In this document: positions 36,645-45,796 of the stretch, piece by piece | Layout: each line of letters opens with the position of its first letter | Numbering within the stretch: position 1 is the stretch's first letter | Origin: Armatimonadota bacterium | Lineage (GTDB): Bacteria; Armatimonadota; Fimbriimonadia; Fimbriimonadales; Fimbriimonadaceae | NCBI GenBank assembly: GCA_016789105.1 | Contig: JAEURN010000010.1 | Span: 115,348 to 179,347 of the forward strand | Direction of reading: 5' to 3' | DNA: 64,000 nucleotides | Notes under the pieces: generated by a model | What the model was told of the DNA's origin: nothing | The model's input: the letters and a program-made list of their open reading frames with translations, nothing else | Databases searched by the model: none | Translations under genes and position numbers: made by a program

Positions 36645-36769
36645 GCAAAACCTTTCGACTTTGCAACTGCATTCTACGCCAGGTTTCTGAATATTCGCTG
36701 ATTGCAGGGCCCTGAAGCCCAGAGTCGCCGGGCGATTTCTGCCTAAAATCAGTTGGGGTTGATCAGAAA

Positions 36770-37783
36770 ATGGGCAAATACACGATAGCGACGATTCCGG
36801 GCGATGGGATTGGCCCGGAAATCATGGAGGCGACGATCCAGATCCTTTCGGCAGCCGGGTTCGAGGCCGATTACGTACCGCTCGAAGCCGGGCTCTCGGC
36901 GATTGAAAAGGGATTGCCGCCGATGCCAGACGAAACGGTTGAGCGGATCCGGGAAATCGGGATCGCCCTGAAAAGTCCAACGACAACCCCGAGTGGCGGC
37001 GGCCATGCCAGTGCAAATGTCACTTTGCGCAAGAAACTGGATCTTTTCGCCAATGTGCGACCGGCAAAAACCTTGCCGGGGCTGAAAGGACCGTTTGCTG
37101 ACAAGAATTTGGACATCGTGATTGTCCGGGAAAACACAGAAGATCTTTACGCCGGCATCGAATACATGGCCCACCCGGATGTGGCCCAATCGATCAAGGT
37201 CATCACACGCCAAGGCTCGGCGCGGTTGTTCGAGTACACGTTTAGGATGGCGGCCGAACAGCAACGTCAGTTGGTTACGGTTGTCCACAAGGCCAACATC
37301 ATGAAGTTGAGCGACGGCCTGTTTTTGGAAGAGTTCTACAAAGCTGCAAAGAACCACCCGGAAATCAAGGCAAACGATATTATTGTCGACAATTGTTGTA
37401 TGCAACTCGTTACCAAACCTGAACAATTCGATGTTTTGGTGACGGAAAACCTGTACGGCGACATCATCTCCGACCTGTGTGCCGGTTTGGTGGGTGGGTT
37501 GGGTATTGCGCCGGGTGCCAACATCGGCGAAAAGTGCGCCGTGTTCGAAGCAGTGCACGGCTCAGCCCCAGATATCGCTGGGCAGGGCGTGGCCAATCCG
37601 ACGGCCCTGCTGATGAGTGCGGTGATGATGTTGCGGCACTTAGGCGAACAGGAAATCGCCTCCCGGATCCAGAACTCGGTCATGCGGGTCTGCCAGGATG
37701 GGAAGTGCCTTACCATCGACCTTGGCGGAAAAGCCGGCACCCAGGAATACGCCCGCGAGGTCATAAGCGCTAGCCAACCCTAA
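36770..37783 (+). CDS. Isocitrate/isopropylmalate dehydrogenase family protein, probably NAD-type isocitrate dehydrogenase
   Basis: The 337-residue beta-decarboxylating dehydrogenase starts with YTIATIPGDGIGPEIM. It has the substrate loop SANVTLRKKLDLFANVRP, IVRENTEDLYAGIEY, the Lys/Asp catalytic set (VVHKANIMKLSDGLF, VDNCCMQLV) and the cofactor segment FEAVHGSAPDIAGQGVANPT. The loop text SPTTTPSGGGHASAN and ANVRPAK favours NAD-dependent isocitrate dehydrogenase over LeuB; homoisocitrate dehydrogenase is a further alternative. It would make 2-oxoglutarate in the TCA cycle. rmlD follows after one base, so they are probably cotranscribed. TAAAAT precedes the gene by 20 nt. Confidence 0.88.
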   Translation: MGKYTIATIPGDGIGPEIMEATIQILSAAGFEADYVPLEAGLSAIEKGLPPMPDETVERIREIGIALKSPTTTPSGGGHASANVTLRKKLDLFANVRPAKTLPGLKGPFADKNLDIVIVRENTEDLYAGIEYMAHPDVAQSIKVITRQGSARLFEYTFRMAAEQQRQLVTVVHKANIMKLSDGLFLEEFYKAAKNHPEIKANDIIVDNCCMQLVTKPEQFDVLVTENLYGDIISDLCAGLVGGLGIAPGANIGEKCAVFEAVHGSAPDIAGQGVANPTALLMSAVMMLRHLGEQEIASRIQNSVMRVCQDGKCLTIDLGGKAGTQEYAREVISASQP

Positions 37784-37784
37784 C

Positions 37785-38675
37785 ATGGAATCCGCTCCCC
37801 GAATCCTGCTCCTGGGCAGCCAGGGGATGCTCGGCTCGGATTTGCTCCAGTCCTTTTTGGCCCGGGGTTGGGCCGTGGATTCGCCGTGGGCCAATGACCT
37901 CGACCTCACCGATCCCAACCATATCGAAAAAATCCGCCGGCGCGATATCGGCCCGTACACACACATCGTCAACTGCGCCGCCTATACCGCGGTGGACAAG
38001 GCCGAAAGCGAGGCCATGGCCGCCATGCGGGTCAATGCCGTTGCCCCAGGCGCGCTCGCCTTTGCCGCCCGGGAATCCGGGGCCCGGTTCATCCACATGA
38101 GCACCGATTTCGTCTTCGACGGGTTCTCGCAAACCCCCTACCATGAAACCGACCCGACCAACCCGCTGGGGATTTATGGCAAATCCAAGCTGCAAGGCGA
38201 ACAAAACGCGATCCGGGAAAATGATCAAACGGTCATCCTGCGCACCAGCTGGCTTTTTGGGGCCAAGGGCAAATGCTTCCCCGCCACCATGATCTCGAAG
38301 TATCGGGAGGGGGCGTCGCTACGGGTGGTGGACGACCAACGCGGGTGCCCGACTTCGACTGTCGACTTGAGTGAATCAATCTGCCAGGTGATCGAACTGG
38401 CCATCCCGGCAGGTGTTTACCACTGTTGTGGTTCTGAGAACCTCACATGGTATGGATTCGCCTCTTTGGCGATCGCAACGTATCGAGCCGCACACGGATT
38501 GGCCGAAGAGCCGGAAATAACGCCTTGCCAAACCCTGGAATATCCGACCCCGGCGCGCCGTCCAGCTTTCAGCGTCTTGGATTGCACCAAAATCGGCTTG
38601 GCCGGCGTTTCGGCCCACCGCCCATTGTCGGAATCGCTCAACGAGTTTTGTGCGCGTCTGGAACTCGGGCCATAA
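37785..38675 (+). CDS. rmlD: dTDP-4-dehydrorhamnose reductase (RmlD)
   Basis: The 296-residue short-chain-type reductase has the Rossmann motif LLLGSQGMLGSDL, then NCAAYTAVDKAESEA, STDFVFDGF and the YxxxK catalytic pair in YGKSKLQGE. RSWLFG-like RTSWLFGAKGKCF and GCPTSTVDL complete the RmlD signature. It would reduce dTDP-4-keto-L-rhamnose to dTDP-L-rhamnose for surface glycans. The other rml genes are not here. It sits one base after the dehydrogenase gene. With the GH78 rhamnosidase at 9.6 kb, the window has both a rhamnose-building and a rhamnose-releasing activity. Confidence 0.92.
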   Translation: MESAPRILLLGSQGMLGSDLLQSFLARGWAVDSPWANDLDLTDPNHIEKIRRRDIGPYTHIVNCAAYTAVDKAESEAMAAMRVNAVAPGALAFAARESGARFIHMSTDFVFDGFSQTPYHETDPTNPLGIYGKSKLQGEQNAIRENDQTVILRTSWLFGAKGKCFPATMISKYREGASLRVVDDQRGCPTSTVDLSESICQVIELAIPAGVYHCCGSENLTWYGFASLAIATYRAAHGLAEEPEITPCQTLEYPTPARRPAFSVLDCTKIGLAGVSAHRPLSESLNEFCARLELGP

Positions 38676-38725
38676 ACATCCCAGCCCTCACAGAAAGCTC
38701 ATGTGACCGGACTAATATCCAATCG

Positions 38726-39559
38726 ATGACACAGGTGTTTGCATTCCTTGTGCTCCAGCAGTTGGCCCAACCCCAGGTTGAGATCACCGTTAAGGATGGG
38801 ATCCGCACGATTGTCGCGAATGGTCTCCCGAATCACAAGACGGGCCAGTTCCCCAACCGCGAAAACCCGAATTCGATCCGGGAACAACGCTACCGGTTCC
38901 AGGTTCCGGCAAATCCCAAAGAGAACGAGCAAGCGACCCCTTTGGGTCACCAAGATTTCGGCATCGCCCTCAACGGCGTCCCGTTCGACCCCCTGACGGC
39001 CGAGTTTTGGAACAACGACCCGAAGTGGAACTATGAAGCCATCATCGGTGGGAAAGGTTCGCTGGGGATCGATCAGGCCAACGCCCATGTCCAGCCAACT
39101 GGCGCGTATCACTACCATGGCGTTCCGTGGCCTCTAGTCGTGGATTCAACGCGCATGACCTTGATCGGCTACGCGGCCGACGGTTTCCCAATCTATGGCC
39201 CCTTTGGCCCCACGGATCCGATGGATTTGAAGAGCCCCGTCAAGACCCTCAAAGGATCCTACCAACTCAAAAAGGGCACCCGCTCGATCGGGGGCACCTA
39301 TGATGGCCGGTTCACGGCGGACTGGGAATATGTCCGGAAGTCAGGCGACTTGGATGAATGCAACGGCCGGTTTGGGCTGACTCCGGAGTACCCAAAGGGC
39401 ACCTACTACTATGTTGTGACAGAAGCCTATCCCTACATTCCGCGGATGTTTAAGGGAAATCCCGATCCGAGTTTTAGGCGCATGGGGCCCCCACCGGGGG
39501 GGCCGGGTGGGCGGCCAGGTGGCCCGCCACCTCGTCCGGGCGGCGGCGGGGGCCAATAA
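38726..39559 (+). CDS. YHYH-domain secreted protein with Pro/Gly-rich tail
   Basis: The 277-residue protein has a short signal-like N-terminus (MTQVFAFLVLQQLAQPQ). A YHYH domain spans most of the protein, with PTGAYHYHGVPWPLV and GYAADGFPIYGPFG. A low-complexity tail follows (PPPGGPGGRPGGPPPRPGGG). YHYH proteins are secreted and of poorly known function; the His-rich motif may bind metal. TAATAT lies 7 nt before ATG 38726, supporting this start over the much longer open frame, which overlaps rmlD. Confidence 0.85.
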   Translation: MTQVFAFLVLQQLAQPQVEITVKDGIRTIVANGLPNHKTGQFPNRENPNSIREQRYRFQVPANPKENEQATPLGHQDFGIALNGVPFDPLTAEFWNNDPKWNYEAIIGGKGSLGIDQANAHVQPTGAYHYHGVPWPLVVDSTRMTLIGYAADGFPIYGPFGPTDPMDLKSPVKTLKGSYQLKKGTRSIGGTYDGRFTADWEYVRKSGDLDECNGRFGLTPEYPKGTYYYVVTEAYPYIPRMFKGNPDPSFRRMGPPPGGPGGRPGGPPPRPGGGGGQ

Positions 39560-39564
39560 ACGCA

Positions 39565-39598
39565 GACCGGGCCGGAGGGTTGTGCCTCCGGCCCGGTC
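39565..39598. terminator. Bidirectional hairpin between YHYH and DUF4382 genes
   Basis: A perfect 14-bp stem GACCGGGCCGGAGG / CCTCCGGCCCGGTC with a 6-nt loop lies between convergent stops at 39559 and 39619. Confidence 0.75.
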
Positions 39599-39618
39599 TC
39601 GCTTGACGATCTTGGGCT

Positions 39619-41316
39619 TTAGTGGTCGTCGAGCTTTGCCCGCACGCCGACCATATTGCTGCCGTCGACCAGGCCGTCGACTTCGGCGAGTCCTCCTGCC
39701 GCTATCGCGTCGAAGAACTCAGATTTGGACATCGTCACACCGTCGTGATCCCGATAGGTCGCGCTGGCGGACATGGTGACTGAGATGTTTTGGCCGAAGG
39801 TTCCGTTGAACCCTTCCCATTCCACCAAGGTCAAAGTGAAGGCGGAAGTCACCGGGTTCACGTTGCTGATGGTTCCCTTGGCCTCATCGGAATCACTGCC
39901 CCCGCCCGAGCTGCTGCGAAGGTCGAGCCTTTTGGCGGTCATCGTCCCATCGGCGTATGTCCCTTCAACCTTGATCGACGTGGCCGAAGATACGGCAGCG
40001 AAGAACTGGTTCTGGGTAAGCGGCTCGCCGGTAGAGCCCCGATAGATGGTGCTGCCATTGGTGGCGATATTGAGCGTCCCACCCGAGGTACCCGAGAATC
40101 CTTCCCACTCGGTCATGGCAATGGAAAGTGTCCCGGCAAAGGCGTTGCTTGTTATCAAGGTTCCCCGGGCTTCTTGCCGGTCGTCCCCGCCGGTACCGTC
40201 TTCCAATTTGGCTTTGGTGGCGGTCAGAGTGTTGGTCGCCGAATCGTAGCTGCCTTGGACTTCGACGCTCCCTCCGGTCAAAGCGGCGAAGAATTCATCG
40301 GCCGTGATGATCAAGCCCATCCGATTGAAGAACTTGGTTCCCGTACTGGTTGTGACGTTGATCCAGAGTTCGGCTGGGATAAACCCGCGCGTTTCTTGCG
40401 CCTTGACCTCCATGTGGTTCGAAGCCAAGTTGGCGTTGCGGACCTCACCTTCGACCCGGGCTTCTCCCGAAGCGCCCGGTCCATCTTCGATTTTGATTTT
40501 CGAAGCTTGGAAGGTGTGGGTGTCGGCAAAAAAGATTCCGTGGGCCTCGACCCTTTGCCCGTTCGCCAAAGTCGGCGACGGGGTGCCATTTTCGTTGAGC
40601 ATGACGGTATCCGCCGACGTGGCGACTTTCACGACCCGCCCCTCGCGGTTGGTCAACTCAAAGGTTTGGGTTGGCGCAGTCCCTTGGAGGTTGCCCACTG
40701 TCCCTGAGATTTCGCGGCTGCGGTGGCGGGCCGGGTCGTCCAAACCGGGTCCGGAAAACAGGTTGACCGCTGGGACGATAAACCCGCCGGTGATATTCCA
40801 GTTGGCCAGGTCAAAGTCGAATGTGAGCGAACCGCCGGCAGCCACCGTTTGTGGTGTCGGCAAGGTTAAGGTCAATTGGCTCTTGTTTGTCCCGGAATTG
40901 AGCGACGGGGCAAACTGGAACGGCTGTCCCGTGGTTGATCCCGTGGTGTAAAGCACGACATCGCGCCCCATTTCAAATTTGACGGCCGTCACCGATTCCG
41001 ACGGGAAAGACGAGGCGCCGAGGAACGTGAACAGGCTGTTTGTGCCGTCGTTGAGGGCGCTGAGATCCACCGGCACCCCGTCCGTCGATTCAAAGACCTG
41101 GGTGGTGCCGCTTGCGGTCACCACTTTCACTTCGTAAAACTTCACCCAAACATGGTCGTAACCGGTGTTCAAGTCATCGGTCACAAAGAGCGAGACTTGG
41201 TTGGCAAGGTTGACGGTGCTGCCGCCTCCACCGCCCCCACCGCAACCGACGGCGAAGATGAGGATGGCAAAGAGCATTGCCAATGGAACAAGGATTTTTG
41301 CAAAGCGAATTTTCAT
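39619..41316 (-). CDS. DUF4382 lipoprotein with four DUF5666-like repeats
   Basis: The 565-residue protein starts at ATG 41316 with a lipoprotein signal (LFAILIFAVGC, then seven Gly). It has an N-terminal DUF4382 domain (about 35-185: VSLFVTDDLNTGYDHVWVKF) and then four repeats of about 85-95 residues. Repeats three and four share MTEWEGFSGTSGG / LVEWEGFNGTFGQ. Each repeat ends in a K-A-K-L-x-D-like strand, as in DUF5666. It is anchored by lipid at the envelope and may be a surface-exposed structural or carbohydrate-linked protein. The longer open frame to 41523 is not supported, because it overlaps ctlX and lacks coding texture. Confidence 0.82.
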   Translation of the reverse strand: MKIRFAKILVPLAMLFAILIFAVGCGGGGGGGSTVNLANQVSLFVTDDLNTGYDHVWVKFYEVKVVTASGTTQVFESTDGVPVDLSALNDGTNSLFTFLGASSFPSESVTAVKFEMGRDVVLYTTGSTTGQPFQFAPSLNSGTNKSQLTLTLPTPQTVAAGGSLTFDFDLANWNITGGFIVPAVNLFSGPGLDDPARHRSREISGTVGNLQGTAPTQTFELTNREGRVVKVATSADTVMLNENGTPSPTLANGQRVEAHGIFFADTHTFQASKIKIEDGPGASGEARVEGEVRNANLASNHMEVKAQETRGFIPAELWINVTTSTGTKFFNRMGLIITADEFFAALTGGSVEVQGSYDSATNTLTATKAKLEDGTGGDDRQEARGTLITSNAFAGTLSIAMTEWEGFSGTSGGTLNIATNGSTIYRGSTGEPLTQNQFFAAVSSATSIKVEGTYADGTMTAKRLDLRSSSGGGSDSDEAKGTISNVNPVTSAFTLTLVEWEGFNGTFGQNISVTMSASATYRDHDGVTMSKSEFFDAIAAGGLAEVDGLVDGSNMVGVRAKLDDH

Positions 41317-41419
41317 GGAAAACCCCGGACGGACAGCTCCGCCCACCTTTAATGACGGCACTTTTACGGTGATTAGCAGACGGATCGAAAAAAAATACAT
41401 AATTTCCTTAGGCAAATAG

Positions 41420-42319
41420 TTGAGCGACGGCGACCCATCCCCGCAGCCGATCCAATCGGCGTCCTCTGTCCTGATGATCCGGCCGTCCACGGCCTTCAGC
41501 AATCCGGAAACTCTTGCCGACAATTCGTTCCAATCGCCGGCAACTCCAAAGGATGCGCTTGACCGTGTTCAAGGCGAATTCGATGGACTGGTTTGCGCCC
41601 TCGATTCGCGGGGAGTCGCGGTCACCGTGATCCAGGATCTGCCCGAACCGCCCACGCCGGATGCCATGTTCCCCAACAACTGGTTCAGTACCGAACCGGG
41701 AAGGCTGACCCTTTACCCGATGCTGGCCCCCAGCCGGGCCGCCGAGGCCAAGCCGGCAGTACTGGGGCATTTGCGCTCCCGATACCCGGAGGTGCTGGAC
41801 CTCAGAGGTCTACCCCCGCTAGAAGGGACGGGGAGCCTGGTTCTTGACCGGGTCAACCGGCACGCCTATGCCGCCCGCAGTCCGCGAACCTCCCCGGTGA
41901 CTCTTGCCCAATGGGCGCTTGAATCAGGCTATTCCTTTACCGTGTTCGACACCGCCGATGCGGAGGGTGTGCCGGTCTACCACACCAATGTGATGATGGC
42001 GGTCGGGACAGGCTGGGCCATCCTCTGCACGGAATCGGTGATCGGCAACGAAAGCCGGCTCGCGATCCTGGAACAACTCGAGGGCCGGGAGGTTATCGAG
42101 ATCACCCCCAGCCAGATGGCCCGGTTTGCCGGCAACATGATCGAATTGCAAGGCGCCCATGGCCCGGTAATCGCCATGAGTGCCAACGCCTACGGTTCGC
42201 TCGAATCGGGCCAAATCAGGCAGCTGTCGCAACACGGAGAGCCGTTGGCCGTCGAGATTGCAACGATCGAGCAAATTGGGGGTGGCAGCGTCCGCTGCAT
42301 GGTTGCCGAACTGTTCTAG
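41420..42319 (+). CDS. ctlX: CtlX-like amidinotransferase/arginine-deiminase superfamily hydrolase
   Basis: The 299-residue pentein-fold enzyme has VLMIRPSTAF, PDAMFPNNWFST (guanidino-binding Asp/Asn), GSLVLDRVNRHAYAARS and VYHTNVMMAVGTG (catalytic His). The terminal GGGSVRCMVAELF supplies the nucleophilic Cys. The pattern is that of CtlX and related arginine/citrulline-type hydrolases. It would act on a guanidino or ureido substrate in the cytosol. The start is uncertain: TTG 41420 keeps 18 residues before the first strand, and ATG 41474 is the alternative. The last four bases overlap the convergent dienelactone hydrolase (CTAG). Confidence 0.85.
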   Translation: MSDGDPSPQPIQSASSVLMIRPSTAFSNPETLADNSFQSPATPKDALDRVQGEFDGLVCALDSRGVAVTVIQDLPEPPTPDAMFPNNWFSTEPGRLTLYPMLAPSRAAEAKPAVLGHLRSRYPEVLDLRGLPPLEGTGSLVLDRVNRHAYAARSPRTSPVTLAQWALESGYSFTVFDTADAEGVPVYHTNVMMAVGTGWAILCTESVIGNESRLAILEQLEGREVIEITPSQMARFAGNMIELQGAHGPVIAMSANAYGSLESGQIRQLSQHGEPLAVEIATIEQIGGGSVRCMVAELF

Positions 42320-43071
42320 CGGTTGAAGACCTCACGCAAAAAGTCTTGCAGAGCCATCCAACTCCGGCGATCGGCTTCGGCATTGTAGGCCGCCCCGCGG
42401 GAGTTATCGTTCCCTGCTTCTTTTTGCGTGAAGGCGTGCACGGCATTCCCGTAGTTGATAAAGCTGTAATCAACGTTCCCGGCCCGCATCTCGTCCAGGA
42501 AGGACTGGATTTGGGCAGGCGGGACGCTCGGGTCGTCTGCCCCGTTGCACACCAAGATCGGGCATTTGATGTTTTTGGCTTCTTCCGGTTTGCCACCATC
42601 GAGACCGCCGTGGAAGCTCACCGCCCCCACGATGTCGGCTCCCGATCGGGCGAGTTCCAGGGCCCCGGTTCCGCCAAAGCAGTAGCCGATGACCACGATT
42701 TTCGTTCCATCGACCCCTGGCGTCTTGCGGATCTGCTCAAGTCCTGCTTTGAGCCGCGACCGGTAAAGAGCCCGGTCGCCCTTGTACTTTCCGGCATATT
42801 GCCCACGTTCGTTACCGGTTGGCCGATTGCCCTTACCGTAAATGTCGACGGCAAAAGCCACGTATCCGAGTTTGGCCAGCATGTCGGCCCGCATCTTCTC
42901 GTTGTCGGTCAGTCCGCCCCATTGGTGAACGATCAGGATTCCCGGGGCCACAGCGTCTTTGTCTGGTTTGGCCAAGTAGCCTTCCAAGGCGAAATCGCCA
43001 TCTTTGTAATCGACCAGTTGACCGTGAAACTGTCCCATCATCGCCAAGCCCGCCATCAAAACGTTGAGCAT
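42316..43071 (-). CDS. Secreted dienelactone hydrolase family protein
   Basis: The 251-residue alpha/beta-hydrolase has a hydrophobic leader (MLNVLMAGLAMMGQFHG). The DLH set is VHQWGGLTDNEK, the nucleophile motif GYCFGGTGAL (Cys instead of Ser, as in true DLH), an Asp in CNGADDPSVPP and a His in NAVHAFTQKEAG. The downstream VHAFTQKEAG...AYNAEADRRSW text is typical of large DLH-like hydrolases. The substrate is unknown. ATG 43071 is chosen; a TTG at 43098 is possible. It is divergent from the hut operon. Confidence 0.87.
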   Translation of the reverse strand: MLNVLMAGLAMMGQFHGQLVDYKDGDFALEGYLAKPDKDAVAPGILIVHQWGGLTDNEKMRADMLAKLGYVAFAVDIYGKGNRPTGNERGQYAGKYKGDRALYRSRLKAGLEQIRKTPGVDGTKIVVIGYCFGGTGALELARSGADIVGAVSFHGGLDGGKPEEAKNIKCPILVCNGADDPSVPPAQIQSFLDEMRAGNVDYSFINYGNAVHAFTQKEAGNDNSRGAAYNAEADRRSWMALQDFLREVFNR

Positions 43072-43142
43072 ATTGTTTGTAACGGTGGATCCAGGCAAAA
43101 CATCTCAACGAGCTTGGAATTTTCAAGGGGTAACGTGCAGGT

Positions 43143-44108
43143 GTGGGCGAGCTGAGCCGACGGGAGCGACTTGTCGCCGCCGCGTTTTACGGGGCAACCG
43201 CCCTCGCGACAATCGGCTGGTGGGCACTTTTGCTTCTGGTTCCCGCATCCCGCGAGTGGTTTTTCGGCCGCCGGTTTGCCGGCACTTTACCGATCGCGTT
43301 CCTCCTGCCAGATTTGGTTTCGGCGCCGCTCTTGGCGATATGGTTGGTGCCGACCGTGCTCAAAAGCTCGCCGTGGGCCAGGCTTGGCGCGGCCCTGCAT
43401 GCCGGGGGCCAGGGCTATGCGTTCTTGATTGCGGTTAGCCTGGCCGCCCAAGACCCGACGGCCTATCCTGGGGTTGTCTGCATGATGTTTTCAAGCGGGG
43501 CAGCCCTTGCGTTTGCCATGAGGTTGAACCAAGCGCCGGTTTTGTGGGGGCCGTTCCGTTTTGCCCCGGCCCCACCCCGCGACGGGCGGGGCCATTGGGT
43601 CGAAGCCTTGAAGCAAACCGCGGCGATGTGGCTGGTGTTCCTCCTGCTCATCCCGGCGGGAATGGCGGCCGCAGAAGCTGCCCTGGGATGGAACTCCCAG
43701 TGGTGGAGCCACCCCATGCGCATGGCGATTGCGGTGCCGGTGTTCGTGGCTTGCGGATCCGTCGGGCTATGGTCGGGTTGGGTGATGACCCATCTTGGCG
43801 GCGGCACTCCCTTGCCGAGCGACCATCCCGCTCAGCTTGTGGTTGCGGGGCCATACCGGCTGATCCGCAATCCGATGGCCTTGGCGGGTATAGCCCAAGG
43901 GGTTGCGGTCGGCGTTGGAATCGGATCCCCCCTTGTGGCCTGTTATGCACTCACCGGTGCGGTTGCCTGGGAAGTTCTGACCCGGCCTCTGGAGGAGGCG
44001 CATTTGGAAAAGGTCTTCGGGGCCCCCTATGCGGCGTACCGTCAGGCGGTGCGGTGTTGGATCCCGAGCCCCCCTTACCGCCAATCCCAAGATAAACTGG
44101 GGCCATGA
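43143..44108 (+). CDS. Multi-pass membrane protein with ICMT/PEMT-like methyltransferase C-terminus
   Basis: The 321-residue protein has about seven transmembrane helices. Its last third carries the isoprenylcysteine carboxyl methyltransferase/phospholipid methyltransferase pattern: [18 protein letters not shown], then a helix, then [21 protein letters not shown], ending VRCWIPS. The GPY-x-RNP and E-x(4)F-x(4)Y blocks are the SAM- and substrate-contact motifs of the family. It starts at GTG 43143 with TAACGT exactly 6 nt upstream. It overlaps hutU by 4 nt, so it heads the hut transcription unit, although no functional link to histidine breakdown is known. Confidence 0.78.
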   Translation: MGELSRRERLVAAAFYGATALATIGWWALLLLVPASREWFFGRRFAGTLPIAFLLPDLVSAPLLAIWLVPTVLKSSPWARLGAALHAGGQGYAFLIAVSLAAQDPTAYPGVVCMMFSSGAALAFAMRLNQAPVLWGPFRFAPAPPRDGRGHWVEALKQTAAMWLVFLLLIPAGMAAAEAALGWNSQWWSHPMRMAIAVPVFVACGSVGLWSGWVMTHLGGGTPLPSDHPAQLVVAGPYRLIRNPMALAGIAQGVAVGVGIGSPLVACYALTGAVAWEVLTRPLEEAHLEKVFGAPYAAYRQAVRCWIPSPPYRQSQDKLGP

Positions 44109-45796
44109 GCTCCACCCTTGGCCCGCAAGCCAAGCCGCGTCCAGTGCGCGCACCCCGGGGAACGGCCCTGAATTGCAAGAATTGGCAGATCGAAGCCGCC
44201 TACCGGATGATCCAAAACAACCTGGATCCCGAGGTCGCCGAGCGGCCGGAGGATCTGGTGGTCTACGGCGGGATCGGCAAAGCCGCGCGGAATTGGGAGT
44301 GTTTCGAGGCGATTCTGCGCACCCTTGAACGCCTAGAGCCCGACGAGACCTTGCTCATCCAATCGGGCAAACCGGTGGCCGTGTTCAAAACCCACCTTGG
44401 CGCACCGCGCGTTTTGATTGCCAATTCCAACCTTGTCCCCAAGTGGGCATCGTGGGAACACTTCCACGAACTCGACCGCAAAGGCCTGATGATGTATGGG
44501 CAGATGACGGCGGGGTCTTGGATCTACATTGGGTCGCAAGGGATTGTGCAGGGCACCCACGAGACATTCAACGAGTTGGGCCGCCAACATTATGGTGGCG
44601 ATTGGTCAGGCCGGTTCATCCTGACGGCCGGCCTGGGAGGGATGGGCGGGGCCCAACCGCTGGCGGCCGTTTTGGCTGGCGCGCACTGCATTGCCATCGA
44701 ATGCCAAGAATCCCGGATCGACTTCCGGTTGAAAACGCGATATGTGGACTGGAAGGCCACTTCAGTTCAAGAAGCCTTGGATCTGGTATCCGCCGCAACA
44801 GAACCCATCAGTATCGGGCTACTGGGCAACGCGGCCGAGCTCTTGCCAGAATTCCTGCGTATCGCCCAAGCGGGCGGCCCAAAACCGGGCGCGGTGACCG
44901 ATCAGACTTCCGCCCATGATTTGCTGAACGGCTATTTGCCTGCTGGGTGGAGTGTCGCCGATTGGGAGCAGGCGCGTTCCGGCTCCGACGCAGAACAAAT
45001 GCGCTTGCAACGGGCCGCCGCCGGTTCGTGCGCGGTGCATGTCCAGGCGATGTTGGGGTTCCACCGCATGGGCGTTCCAACAATCGACTATGGCAACAAC
45101 ATCCGGCAAGTCGCGCTCGACGAAGGCGTGGCGGACGCCTTTGATTTCCCTGGGTTCGTCCCGGCCTGCATCCGCCCGATGTTCTGCCAAGGCAAGGGGC
45201 CATTCCGCTGGGTGGCGCTTTCCGGCGACCCGGAGGACATCTACAAAACGGACGCCAAAGTGAAAGAGCTGTTCCCGTCGGACTTGGCCCTGCACCGGTG
45301 GCTGGATCAAGCCCGGGAGCGGATCGCCTTCCAGGGTTTGCCGGCGCGGATCTGTTGGCTTGGGCTGGGCGACCGCCACCGGGCTGGCTTGGCATTCAAC
45401 GAAATGGTGCGGAATGGCGAGCTTTCGGCACCCATCGTCATCGGCCGCGACCACCTGGACACGGGATCGGTTGCCAGCCCCAACCGGGAGACCGAAGCCA
45501 TGCTGGACGGGAGCGACGCGGTGAGCGATTGGCCTCTTTTGAACGCCATGTCGGCGGTCTCCGGCGGGGCGACGTGGGTGAGCTTCCACCACGGCGGCGG
45601 GGTCGGCATGGGCTATTCGCAACATTCGGGGGTGGTGATTGTCGCGGATGGCTCGGCAGAAGCGGAGGAGAAGCTGGCGCGGGTGCTGTTCAATGACCCG
45701 GCAATCGGGGTGGTGCGCCATGCGGATGCGGGTTACAAGTTGGCTCAGTCGGTGGCGCGGGAACAGGGGCTGGATATGCCGATGGGGACGATGTGA
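44105..45796 (+). CDS. hutU: Urocanate hydratase
   Basis: The 563-residue length is normal for the family. Text such as [35 protein letters not shown] and [10 protein letters not shown] matches, and the C-terminal [19 protein letters not shown] with NAD contacts is diagnostic. It hydrates urocanate to imidazolone propionate, using NAD+ as electrophile, the second step of histidine breakdown. It overlaps the upstream membrane gene and hutH by 4 nt each, so the three genes are translationally coupled. Confidence 0.97.
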   Translation: MSSTLGPQAKPRPVRAPRGTALNCKNWQIEAAYRMIQNNLDPEVAERPEDLVVYGGIGKAARNWECFEAILRTLERLEPDETLLIQSGKPVAVFKTHLGAPRVLIANSNLVPKWASWEHFHELDRKGLMMYGQMTAGSWIYIGSQGIVQGTHETFNELGRQHYGGDWSGRFILTAGLGGMGGAQPLAAVLAGAHCIAIECQESRIDFRLKTRYVDWKATSVQEALDLVSAATEPISIGLLGNAAELLPEFLRIAQAGGPKPGAVTDQTSAHDLLNGYLPAGWSVADWEQARSGSDAEQMRLQRAAAGSCAVHVQAMLGFHRMGVPTIDYGNNIRQVALDEGVADAFDFPGFVPACIRPMFCQGKGPFRWVALSGDPEDIYKTDAKVKELFPSDLALHRWLDQARERIAFQGLPARICWLGLGDRHRAGLAFNEMVRNGELSAPIVIGRDHLDTGSVASPNRETEAMLDGSDAVSDWPLLNAMSAVSGGATWVSFHHGGGVGMGYSQHSGVVIVADGSAEAEEKLARVLFNDPAIGVVRHADAGYKLAQSVAREQGLDMPMGTM

